DNA of 64,000 nucleotides from Mytilinidion resinicola (taxonomy: Eukaryota; Ascomycota; Dothideomycetes; Mytilinidiales; Mytilinidiaceae). The notes beneath the pieces are model-generated. The model made no database searches and was not told the DNA's origin. It saw only the letters and a program-made list of their open reading frames with translations. The position numbers were made by a program, and so were the translations under genes. Location: the NCBI RefSeq assembly GCF_010093595.1, contig NW_022985445.1:434001-498000 (forward strand). The letters are read 5' to 3'. Shown piece by piece: positions 12,411 to 23,028 of this stretch; the stretch's first letter is position 1; every line of letters starts with the position of its first letter.

Positions 12411-13588
12411 ATGCAGCTTGCTAGCATGGTGCACGCCAGCGGGAGGGATCGCGAGGTGTACGACCATCGTCAACACCAGCAGCATTTCTACGCTCACCAG
12501 AACCGCCACCACGTCCCCACCGACGTCCCCCAGCCGCCCGCCCACCACTACCCCCAGCACCAGCACCACTCACAGCAGGACTACCACTACCGCGCGCCGC
12601 AGTCGCCGCCCTCGCCGCCCGTCGAGGAGGCGCACAAGCCCTCGCTGCCCTCGATATCGAGTCTGCTGGGCATCGCGGATGGTGATAGAGCCAATTCCGA
12701 GACCGGTAAGCATCTTTGGCGCATTGCTGCGTGACCTCGCATTGTGCGGCCTCCCACTGACAGCCCACAGCCGGAATGAGCCCGCACCAGAGCCAGCAGC
12801 AGCAGCAGCCGTCGCCCTCGACGCAGCATCCGCCGCAGAACCCGATCTCTGCACAGCAGCCAGAGAGCCGCCCGGAGCAGACAGCGCAAGCTTTCGGTCC
12901 AGCGATCGTGAGCAACCCCAGAATGACTTTGCCGCCGACGCCTCCCATGCAGCCGGAGTCCGTCGTTGACGGGAACCAGTCTCCATCCGCGGCCTCGACG
13001 CAGTCCTCGGTAGCGCCACAGCCGTACTATCTCGGCCAGTCCCTCAACAACATGGAGCCGCACCAACAGCGGCAGCACGTCCCGAACCCATCCATGATCA
13101 AGCGCCATTCACTCCCCTCTCAGCAATCCATGTCTCCGTACAACGCCTCTCCCTACGTTACCTCTCCGTACGCCTCCTCGCCCGGTGCGGCGTCTACTGG
13201 ATCCTTCTACTCACCAGAGACTCATCCTTACCCTGCTGCTGGTATGTATCAGCAACGACCTCTCCCATCAAACTTCGCGCCCCAACAGATGCCCATGCCA
13301 GTAGCATCGAACCCAGCGAACCCTGGCAATCTATGGCAGCATCATCACTACATTAGTCAGTCTAGCCAGTCCGCTTTTCCTCAGTCGCCGGACCGCTATA
13401 TCTGCCCGACCTGTAACAAGGCCTTCTCAAGACCAAGCAGTCTGCGCATTCACAGCCATAGCCACACAGGCGAAAAGCCATACAAGTGCCCTCAACCTGG
13501 GTGCGGAAAAGCATTTAGCGTGCGCAGTAACATGAAACGGCACGAACGCGGCTGCCATGCCGCTGGCAACGTCATGTCAACATCATGA
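12411..13588 (+). CDS. C2H2 zinc-finger transcription factor, MtfA-like
   Basis: Two exons, 12411-12705 and 12771-13588, joined over a 65-base GT-AG intron, give 370 residues. The protein starts [11 protein letters not shown], has a His/Gln/Pro-rich N-terminal part, a short [13 protein letters not shown] motif near residue 80, a Gln-rich stretch, and two adjacent C2H2 fingers at the C terminus ([20 protein letters not shown] and [20 protein letters not shown]) with a TGEKP linker. This layout and the finger sequence resemble the MtfA family, which controls secondary metabolism and development in Aspergillus; the assignment is from memory of the family and only moderate. It should act in the nucleus as a DNA-binding regulator. 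A GC-rich leader of more than 1 kb without genes precedes it. Confidence 0.85.
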
Positions 13589-16500
13589 TGATTTACGGGA
13601 AAAAAAGAGCGTAACCTGACAACACACCGAGACGAGTGCGATCTAACGGCGTTTGTGGCGCAAAACCAATGCTCGGCGGGGAAAGTTTTTCATTGAAAGA
13701 GTGTTATGTCATTCGTTTTGGCTGTTGAAGTCTAGCTCTATACCATGTGTGCAAAGCACCGCGGACGGCGTTCTGCGGTGAAGAAATGGCGTTTGTGTAT
13801 TGCATTTCTTGTCTGCATTTTCTCCGGCGTTGTCTCTGGTGTGTCTATTCTCCACCCAATGTGTGCGCTGCAAGACAAGGTCATTTTGTGAAGTATGGAT
13901 CTTCCGCTCGTACTAGCCCTTGCTTTTCGGTGTTTTCTTTCGCTTGGAACAGACGTCCAACACCTGGCGGTTATTGGGCCACACCATTTTGATTCCCCAT
14001 CGTCGAATTATTCGTGTACATTAGGGATTGTTGGGTTCTATGCGATACAATCGTGGGAGACCCAAGAAAGCAATTCAAGCTGAACACACTACCTACATTC
14101 CTTGACGTGGGTTTGCCTGTTCGCTGACATGCGCTGACTCGGTTCGCTGGAACGAGCGGCACGCCATAATCCTCCCGCGTGGAATGTGAGGCCCCTTTGT
14201 TGCATTAAAGAAGGTCATGGCGCTGTCTGCTCACGACATATTAAAATTCCTATGAACGAGGATTCACTGAGCTAAATCTACGAGTACTAGATCTAAAATG
14301 AGCAACATGTTCCCACCTACCGGAGACCAAAGGGATCAGCATGATGTCTCCCATCTCAACAGCACGGCTTGTAAACATCAGACTACGGCTGGTAGCTTGT
14401 ATTCAGCCAAGATGACAGGCTGTTTGGCTTGCGAAGCTGCTGGAACGAAGCACAGAAGTGAAGTATGCAGCCTGGATTCTAGACGCTCTTTCTCAACCAA
14501 GAATGAGGGCTTTTTTTGATACGGCAACTGTCTTACGAGTACTTTTTCCAACAAAGTACATAGATTCTCTCTAAAGCCTGCGGACACTCTCATACACATT
14601 TTCCCCATCGCTTAGCTAGTTTCGACCCGTTCATTCCATGGCAACTTCACACCTTCATATCCACAACGACCCTACAACGCGTGGCGATAGCCAAACAACC
14701 AGCCTTTGACAAACACATATCAATCGAGAGAGCGGGCATGCGAGCATCGAGTCTGAACGCTACAAATCCGGACTGCGTTAGCAGGGACGCCTTAGCTACT
14801 CCCTTGCCTCGGAGTGGAATGGACGTACATACAGCCACAGCTTCATGCTGGCCGACGTGTCACTCTCACCGTACAGCAACATAGTTAGGAACTAGCCTCT
14901 GCTTTGAGGCGTGCTCTGCCCGTTAGCTCATGTAGATCGTAAATATGTTGCTTCTTAGGATGAATACATGTGTGGGTGGATTTAATCGAATATGCAAAAG
15001 CAAGTGGCACCATGATGCACGCTGCTTCAGGGTATCATTATGCAGCTTGACTGATGGGAAGGTAGACGCAGCCAACAAGCTTTGTGCGCTCCTCTAGGAT
15101 CCACCTTTGAAAGATCGAGAAGGCATATCTACTTAGGTAGCTCATCCCTACGAGACCTTGGGTAGTTGCGGAGATTTCTCCGACGACCTGTCTATTTCAT
15201 TAAAAAGAAGCAAACCGCCTTCAGTCTTCTCCCAAGCGCTTGGCTCTACATTTACATCTATTACAGCAGGAAACGCATGCTTTCGGAGTATTTTGCTGCA
15301 AATAACTTACTGATTGGATAACCATCTTCCAGAAGGAACAAGGACGACGATCACCTCCACTTCGACCCGCCGCATCCCGTAGCCTAAAACTCTTGCATGA
15401 TTCAATGCATTCCGTACAACACCAAGAAGCCATAACGCAAACTCAAACCCTCTGCGCGCCGCACCGCTTACTACCCGTACCGCATCATGCCATAAATGCC
15501 GCACCAGCCGTCTGCGACGGCGTAGAAGCGTCGTCCAAAGTCAGAAGTCCATGACTTCTATCCGCTTATCTACGCGCCACATAATCCTCCCGACGGGACC
15601 ACACGCTGCGCTCCACAAGTGTCAATCCACTCAGTGCAACGCGAGATGCAGATGAGGCGCCTGTCACCTGTCATCGACCGGCCGTCGGTAACCAGTCACA
15701 AAGAACGGTCACATATCACATTATCCGCACATCCCGCAGTCGAACTTTTGGAAGCAAACATCGTAGCATGTGTAAGGCTCGATACGAAGTACAAAGCCAC
15801 TACTGCATCCATCGGGGACGTGCAAGCGCGACAAACACGCCAGCCTTGCAGCACATCCCAAGCCCAAATCCCAAGCAGCCGAATAAAAAGCAAAAGTAGC
15901 CGAACATCGCCATCCAGAACCAGAACCGCATCCGCCATCCCGCCTTCTCGCGTTTGCCAAGCCAGCCTTGCTCGTACTGCGCATGCAGGGCCTTTGAGCT
16001 TCTTTGCTTTTGTCCCATCGTCGACGGCCACCTCGCGAACCTGAAGAGATAGTGCGTCAGCGCCTTTACATACTGTGAAATTGAACCCCCATTATTGCCA
16101 CCCACGCGGAGGCTATATTGGCACTGGTCTGGTCTGGCCTGCATGCGCAAAGTCGGAGGTTACATACGCACTACGCCGCGAACATTACCACTCAAAAAGC
16201 AAACAATTATCGGGTCGGGAAGACGCGGATCCGTCCGTGGGCAACCGCGGGGGAGCCAACCGCGCCCGTTGCACGAGAAAAAGCACGAGTGGATGTGGAG
16301 GCAGATGCACGCCTCCTGTCTCCAAATGGAAATACTCCGCCTCGCGTGCGCAGATCAGTCCGGTAGACGAAGGGGCACGGCTCGCTTTCGCGTGTGGAAC
16401 TGGTGGCGGTTGTCCCCGTTTCTCGACGGCCGAGATGTGGGCTTTTGATATCGCTTCTGTTCTCCCTTGCGTAGTGTGGGTTTCAAGCGGAGTTGTTCTC

Positions 16501-18025
16501 AGTTTGCATGAGCGTTCAACTATGCGTATCGACAACGACCCAGAGCCTTTTGCAGTTGGCGCCAGAAATGGAGGAAAGAACACTGTAGCTCAGCGACGTG
16601 CCGGCAACATGCACGAATACTAAGGTAACCAGGCATCTACTGTCGGACGAGATTTAGCCATACATAGTGAGATGAACTCAGAGCACGCCAGCAATCTTCG
16701 AAGTATCTCTGTCAAGAGTTCGGATCTCTATCATCTTCTATATTACCTCTTGTCCTATTCAGGTTCTTTAAACATCTTTCCGTCGTCCTGCACATTCAAG
16801 TCAAAAGCTGAATACCTCGCCTCAATCACGTGACCTTTTTCTATTTCATCCCCCTCTTCTTCACCACGATACACAACCTCCTTTCCACATCTCCTCTCCC
16901 ACATCCCTCATCTCACCGCACCACCACCTCCCTATCTAAGCCCTATAACAGCGCCTATATAACCCCTTTAATCACTTCAACGGGAACCACCTCATCCGCG
17001 GTATCCGACACCCCCTAACAGCCCAATTTCGGGCCGCGTCCAGGGTCCAACGCAGGGCCGACGGGCAATGCGAAGAGAGCCGGCCGACATCATGGGCCCA
17101 ACCTAGCGGATTGCTGGGTGCTGGGCTCCTACAAACGGCAAGCAAGCGACCACTTCCCAGAAATCCCTCCGCAAATGGAAGCAATTCGAGCGGCGGGCAG
17201 CTGCATGGGGGCGAGCCTCGGCAACTGTGCGAGATGTCGTTTTAAGGTGCTCTCGCGGTGCGACGGGGCAGCGCGTGGTGTGGGCTGCATTGCGGATCCG
17301 CCGCCGCGCGAGTGGGACGGGCACAATGCAGTGGTACGCTACGCATGCTGTGGGATGGGGGAGGGGTGGGCTAGCGTTGTGGTGGTGAGCCTTGGGTTGT
17401 GCGACGGGGCGGCGGTGGGGATGGGGTTGGTTGTGTGACGCGGGTGCGAGGCTGTCGTGCGCGGTTGGGCACATAACGGGGCTGCATGTTTCAGGCGGCT
17501 CCATGAGTCGTGAGGAGATGGATGGGATGGGTTTTTTGTGACTGAGGTCTCTGCGTGCGGGCGAGCGGGTTGGGCTGGGGAGGCTGGTATAGGGAGTTTG
17601 AGGGTTCAGAGAATACGATGTCGTCGGCTAAGGCTGCTGCAGGGTTAAACGCTGCAGCAGCCGCGCAGCGAGACGATGATGATCTGACGTTCTGGAAGAA
17701 TGAGGCGGGTGGGGGTGTGGCCTTGCGCGGAAGACGCTGTAGTGGAGTTCTACGCAGTGATGAACGGGGCGCTCGGAGAGCGAAGGGATGATGCTTGTAT
17801 ATGCCATGTGGACGGTCAAATGTTGAGAGGAAAAGGGGAAAAAAATGCCTGTATAAGCCAGGTGCCCGCTAGACGTCTCACTTCTGCTATTGCTTAACCT
17901 GAAGCTGTCTATGGGGCCGGGAGATCCCCCGTAATGTCTCGCGTCATAATGCCTAAATAAATTTCTCCAAAAAATATCCACATCCAAGACCCGTGTCACG
18001 TGAGGCTGTCCGTCTGTGTGTTACA
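13589..18025. other. Long intergenic region, nothing recognised
   Basis: About 4.4 kb between the C2H2 regulator and the CREG-like gene. Reading frames are short and lack conserved motifs. TCACGTGA-type palindromes occur near 16826 and 17994 and may be bHLH or bZIP sites. The first few hundred bases are probably the 3' untranslated region of the regulator. Confidence 0.45.
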
Positions 18026-18838
18026 CTATAGCTCCCAAATCGAGTCGACCGACTCCGGCGGCTCCTCTGAACTAAACAATGATGCCATCCATGCGGTTCC
18101 CCACCACACTCCTGTCTTCTTCGACTCGCCGGGTAGGCGGCACTGCTTGACCTCCTCCGCGGTGACATTCTGCCACTCCTTCAACGGTATCCATCCAATG
18201 TACGCGCGGTCGCCGAAGCCGCCGATCCAGTAGACTTCCTTCACGACCAGCCGCACCCACTTGCTCTCGTGGATCCGATTTCCGGGCAGCCACGCGTGTG
18301 CGTCCGGGTGGTACTTCACGAAGCACCCAGCGACATGCCCGCTCTTCGCCTCCTCCTCACTCAGCTCCTCGAGGTGGCCAACGAGGGAGAACCGCGGCAG
18401 GGCAGCCGCGCTAATGTGCACTGGAGGCTTGAAATGCGAGAATGGCGGGACCCACCGCAGGGATAAGGTGATGTTGCTCCCGGCAGCGACGTTCTTGAAC
18501 GAGGTTGCGATAGAGATGGCGAGGATGGTGGGGTTACCCGTCGCAGGCTCGCAGTCGGCGAAATAGTCCATTAGCCCTATCGGGGCGCCGGCGACATCTG
18601 AGGGTCGGTTTTCTGTTGGCCATGGGAGCTGGGAGGATGGAAATATGGTTGACAAGGTGCCAATGGAGGTAAGGTGGAGGATACGACGAGCTTGGATGGC
18701 GGACTCGTGGAGGGTAGGGATGCGATAGGTCGTCGAGGAAGGGTCTTCGGGGTTTGAGAATATGTGTTGAGGCGATGGGAGCGAAGATGCCCAGGTGAGG
18801 CTGGCTAAGAGGGGCAGTGGAGCTAGAGAGAAGCGCAT
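18026..18838 (-). CDS. Secreted CREG-like flavin-fold protein
   Basis: A single-exon gene of 270 residues. The ATG at 18838 (MRFSLAPLPLLASL) is chosen because the frame has no upstream ATG and it begins a clear signal peptide of about 20 residues. The body carries the split-barrel pattern of the CREG1 / pyridoxamine 5'-phosphate oxidase-like family: ARRILHLTSIGTLST, GLMDYFADCEPATGNPTILA and NITLSLRW. Three potential N-glycosylation sites are visible. CREG proteins have the oxidase fold but generally lack flavin-dependent oxidase activity, and they enter the secretory or vacuolar route. The precise function in fungi is unknown. It is divergent from the eS30 gene across a shared spacer of about 680 bases. 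Confidence 0.8.
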   Translation of the reverse strand: MRFSLAPLPLLASLTWASSLPSPQHIFSNPEDPSSTTYRIPTLHESAIQARRILHLTSIGTLSTIFPSSQLPWPTENRPSDVAGAPIGLMDYFADCEPATGNPTILAISIATSFKNVAAGSNITLSLRWVPPFSHFKPPVHISAAALPRFSLVGHLEELSEEEAKSGHVAGCFVKYHPDAHAWLPGNRIHESKWVRLVVKEVYWIGGFGDRAYIGWIPLKEWQNVTAEEVKQCRLPGESKKTGVWWGTAWMASLFSSEEPPESVDSIWEL

Positions 18839-19518
18839 GATCAAGGTCGCTGGCCGCAGCCGGAATGGTTAGTGAGCTGCTAAGAGGTACGAGAAGCTGG
18901 AGATCAACTGGCAGAGTTCAGTGAGAAGCAAGACAAGAAAGACAGCGGTCTGGAAGAGGCGTTGTTGAGGCGTGAAGCAGGAAGTTGATCGTTGATATCA
19001 TGAAACGGAGCTGGAGGCGGAGTTGGGCCGAGCATTGCCGTTCCGACAGCGCACGTGAATTTCTCTACCAAAGTTCGTCTTGATGGGTCTCAGCAAAACT
19101 GAGAATAATATCCTGAAGTTTGATACATTCCTCGTAATAACTCTTTCAAGTGAACTCGTATATCTCTTCAAACGTTGGAGAAGTTGGTGCTGACATCGAG
19201 TCGTCTCCCCGCACTGTAACATTCATACTGATATAGGCATATTAAGTCACGCTACTATAGATTTCACGAGAATTACCAGTGACTCAGCTCTCGCTTAAAT
19301 CCAACAGCGATTTTGACCTCATCGTCCGCAGTGTCTAAGAGTCACCACCCACAATCAAGACACCCGTCGTCCATCCTGTAAGTCTATCGCGGCATCTCAA
19401 AGAAACCATTGCGCTGCTCCTGTTACATTCCGACTCTGCGCATTCTCGCACCTCTTCAAACAACCGACTAACACTCGATTCGCCACCCAGAAGAACTCGA
19501 CACCCACAAACCGCAATC
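18839..19518. promoter_or_regulatory. Divergent promoter region between CREG-like and eS30 genes
   Basis: 680 bases separate the two start codons. No open frame of interest and no clear TATA box were identified; core promoters of both genes must lie here. Confidence 0.5.
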
Positions 19519-19883
19519 ATGGGAAAGGTCCACGGATCCCTCGCTCGTGCCGGAAAGGTCAAGTCGCAGACACCAAAGGTACGCTAAGCTTAATACATTG
19601 AGAGATTGAGGACGGATGCGGGGATGAACAAACGGAGGCCGAAGACACATGAACACTGCGGCGCTGGAAGCAACACTTGCTGACGGAGATGTATCAGGTC
19701 GAACCCCAGGAGAAGAAGAAGACCCCCAAGGGCCGCGCCAAGAAGAGAATAACTTATACCCGCCGATTCGTGAACGTCACGATGACCGGTGGCAAGCGAA
19801 AGGTACTAGACAGCCGGATACCAAATTCCTGGAAGTTGCAGAGTCTAATAGTCGAGCAGATGAACCCCAACCCGACCACATAG
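19519..19883 (+). CDS. RPS30: 40S ribosomal protein eS30
   Basis: Three exons, 19519-19578, 19698-19802 and 19860-19883, give 62 residues. The protein begins [20 protein letters not shown], continues through [20 protein letters not shown] and ends MNPNPTT, matching yeast eS30 almost throughout. Introns are 119 and 57 bases, and the last exon codes only seven residues plus the stop. As in other fungi there is no fused ubiquitin-like FUBI domain. The product is a small basic component of the 40S subunit near the decoding site. Because every exon is short, simple open-frame searches miss this gene. Confidence 0.95.
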
Positions 19884-21162
19884 ACAATTTCAACGAAGGG
19901 AAGGGGACGGAGAAGGACAAAACAGAGCGGTGGGGGATTTCCTGATGATTTCTTGATTCTCGGAACTGGCTATGACTCTGGATCAGAGGCACTGGGACTC
20001 ACGTCGCCAAGGTGGAAACGTCAGATTCACCTGATGATGCAACCCCATTCTTTGGAGGAAAGGGCATACTCTCGGCGTATGTTGTATATTGGGCATCAAC
20101 GGGATCTTTTATCAACGAAGCTCCTTGTTCTCTCTCTTGAGTCTGCATGCATGATTCAAGCGTGCGTATACTTGTTTGTGAAGATGTCTTACCTTAGACA
20201 GATAGGGCTCACGTTTCAATACCGCATTCTTGGGCACTGAGGACTCGTTCAAGAGAACATTTAGAATACTTACTTCAGCTCTACGTTTCCACGGATAGCC
20301 AACAACACCGCATTTCAAGGACCAACCGTTCTCTCCAGTCGCAAACCCTCAAAACTACGCAATCCAACGGCCAAGCACCAAGGCAGTTGAAGCTCCCAAG
20401 CAGCCCCTCAAAGATCGTCTTCCTCACGCCAATCTCTTCTTCGAGCCTCCTTTTCCTCTCGTTGATCATATTAGCCTTGGCAGTTATCTACTTGCGCATC
20501 CACCGCAAATGTCCAAGATCCATAGACTTCCATAAGAACAGCAGCAAGGCGATGGGAACGAGAACAGAGCCGGTGGCAAGAACAATATACACACTAGTCT
20601 TATGGTCGTACGAGGGGTTGTCATTAAGATACGCCAGTAAGTCCGTAGGCTTTCACGAGCGAGTCAAATACCGCGAGACGATCAGATAGCATACGCTGAC
20701 TAGGGCTTTCGTCCCAACCTCAATCGTTCTTGTCACTCTCATACCCTCTTGAGGTTGATGGCCACTGCACTACCCACTCTATCATTGTGTATAGTAGCTG
20801 TGTACCAATGTACGTTCACTAAATAAGCACCTGAGATGACATCGTATTCGCCCACCTCACCGTCGTTGGATATTTTTCGTCCCGAGAAGAAGATCCAGGC
20901 AAAATTACAATACACCTACTCTAGTGCGCGATCAAGGTAAATGCAATGACGAAGGTAGATCTATTGCCGTTAGCTTGTTATGACCAAGTCTTCTGGAATC
21001 TTTTGGCTTTCTTCCTTCTGTCTTCGGTGACATTTCACCTGAGTGCCTGATTCAGCCAATGAGGAGACTGGCCGATTACCTAAGCGAGTTTATATTCACC
21101 ACCTCTTCACAATAGCAAGGTCACAATAGCAAGCGTCAATAAGGTAGATAACGGCCTTCAAA
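19884..21162. other. Intergenic region, nothing firmly supported
   Basis: About 1.3 kb. A reverse-strand frame ending at 20488 encodes one hydrophobic segment but has no start codon or upstream exon that I can join to it (see rejected items). A 14-base tandem duplication (CACAATAGCAAG) lies near 21110-21135 just before the next gene. Confidence 0.4.
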
Positions 21163-21279
21163 ATGTCTGCTCGCAACTTCTACTTTTACAATCTGGACCT
21201 CAAACACCGCTCACAACCCGCCTTCCTTGCTTTCACCGACAACCCAGCGACCAACGATCTGTTCTTCCAGCATGTTTGA
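21163..21279 (+). other. Upstream open reading frame overlapping the next start codon
   Basis: A 38-codon frame starts at ATG 21163 in a good fungal start context (CAAAATGTC) and ends with TGA at 21277-21279. It overlaps by eight bases the first ATG (21272) of the long reading frame downstream, in another frame. It could be a translated regulatory uORF or the true N terminus separated by a sequence error or unrecognised splice. Confidence 0.4.
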
Positions 21280-22396
21280 TCAACCGGGCGCCAACTCGAC
21301 TTGCGATTTCACTGAAATCATGCATTCCATTTTTCCAAAAGCTCCTCTCTCCGCGACTGAGATGTCTCTAGTCATCACATCACAAGACGTCACCAACGCA
21401 ACTCCTGATAGTCTTCAAAAGATCGAATCAGTTCCAATCTACATCGAGCCCGACTACGAGTACATCACCAGCGCACCTGTCAACGTCCTGTCCCAATATT
21501 GCCCAAAATTCTTCAACTATCTTTACCATTTCGATGAGAATCCCGAAACGTCGATTCTTCAGAGGGAAGAGCTAGAACCGGAAACTCTGCAAGAGCTTGA
21601 TGACGGGGATTGCATCCGCCTTCGCGGGAATAGTCTAACCAGCTATGGTGTCTCCTACCTCATCACCTGGTTATGCGAAGCTGCGCGAACAAACCAATCC
21701 AAACCCATCGAACTGGGACCGATGGTATCAAACTGCATCGATATCTACCAGGCTTTCAGCTTCTTCGGTTTCCATCAAGAGTGCGAAGAATATGGTCGCT
21801 ACATCGACATGAGCATCTCAAACTCCTACTCGCAATTCCAGCTGCCTGCGGAGCAAGTCAAAGCAATCTGGGAGCGTCGCAATCTCCCCGGCAATATTCG
21901 CTTCACGAACCGCCTTGTTGGCTTGCTCGTCGACCACACTCGTCAATGTATCCTGTTGGAACAGCATCTCATGAGGGAAGAGCCTTTGTACAATCCCACG
22001 CATCCATCGCGCCAGCTTATGAGAGAGATCACGGCGTACTTGACGGAAAACTACGAACTCAACTCATGCGTTATGGCTGCCTACAAGCGCATGTACCGAC
22101 CACCTCCGTCCTTCTGTCCTCTCAACCGCCAAGTCGCTAATTCAGCGTTCATTGAGGGTCCCAAGGGGCCGACCGAGAGGTTGGCGCCAGTGTGCTGGCT
22201 TGGTCTGTGCACGGCCTGCGTGGAAGTTGAGGAGGTTGACTATATGGTGCGAACGGTGCCGGCCTCCACATGGGCTTCTCGAGCTAGGGCGATTTGGGCA
22301 CAGAATGCAGAGTTCAAGAGGCGAGAGGCAGAAATAGTGTCGCAGATGGAGAAGCTACAGATCCACACCAGCAACCTTGGTTTCTGCTACGTATGA
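21272..22396 (+). CDS. Unrecognised protein of about 374 residues
   Basis: The longest open frame from the first ATG (MFDQPGANST) gives 374 residues without introns. The frame itself stays open about 45 bases further upstream but contains no ATG there. Composition is that of a real soluble protein, with well-mixed residues and ordered-looking segments such as DYEYITSAPVNVLSQYCPKF and VYIL-free acidic stretches. A segment around residues 60-170 (ITSAPVNVLSQYCPKFFNYL, then GVSYLITWLCEAAR) loosely recalls fungal BTB/POZ-like proteins, but I cannot confirm that. No signal peptide or membrane segment is seen. Function unknown. Confidence 0.7.
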   Translation: MFDQPGANSTCDFTEIMHSIFPKAPLSATEMSLVITSQDVTNATPDSLQKIESVPIYIEPDYEYITSAPVNVLSQYCPKFFNYLYHFDENPETSILQREELEPETLQELDDGDCIRLRGNSLTSYGVSYLITWLCEAARTNQSKPIELGPMVSNCIDIYQAFSFFGFHQECEEYGRYIDMSISNSYSQFQLPAEQVKAIWERRNLPGNIRFTNRLVGLLVDHTRQCILLEQHLMREEPLYNPTHPSRQLMREITAYLTENYELNSCVMAAYKRMYRPPPSFCPLNRQVANSAFIEGPKGPTERLAPVCWLGLCTACVEVEEVDYMVRTVPASTWASRARAIWAQNAEFKRREAEIVSQMEKLQIHTSNLGFCYV

Positions 22397-23028
22397 ACGC
22401 CGCAGAGTCTTCGAAGCCTTGTCCTTAGGAATGGAGATCTGATCGGCTGAGTTGCTATATGGGCTAGGAAAACGCAGCATTATGGACGGCGCTGGAGTCT
22501 GGTATGGCTTTTTTTTTTCGGTATTTTATCCACGGTCTTCATAACGACGACTAGCATCCTTTTGCAAATTCATCTTTGCATCAACATTCAGAACTCCAGC
22601 GTATCATGTCGATTTGAGCCCATCAGTGCATATTTCGTAGATAAAAAAGCTTTCCTTATTCTCGCCAATTTCCCTTACACACTTACGAATCGACGTCGTG
22701 TTAGCATCCAGTGCAAAAGTTTTAGTGTATATGTACTTTCATGCTACCGCTTAGCATGCTTGTGTGTAGTCCCCAAATTTTTGACAAGATACACACTCAA
22801 TGTTTTGACGGGCTTGGTATCTTTTGGTGGGTCATTAAACAACTGGAGCTCATTACGCACACGCGCTCTGTGAGAGGATGAAGTGTTTATACGCCCTGTA
22901 AGTGAATGACATTACTACTTATCCACATCGAATATGAAGAGGGGTACATACTGTACCGATCACCCTTGAGTACCTATATCAAATCTGATAGAAGACGCTG
23001 AGCATCCCTCAAGTCAGCAAAACCGAGC
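22397..23028. other. Intergenic spacer between convergent genes
   Basis: 632 bases between two convergent genes, including a poly-T tract near 22509-22518 and AT-rich sequence compatible with 3' ends. No gene seen. Confidence 0.5.

Noticed and set aside
20488..20655. Reverse-strand frame encoding one transmembrane-like segment (SVYIVLATGSVLVPIALLLF)
   Set aside because: A stop lies upstream and no ATG or phase-compatible upstream exon could be found; it could be a terminal exon but I cannot support a gene.
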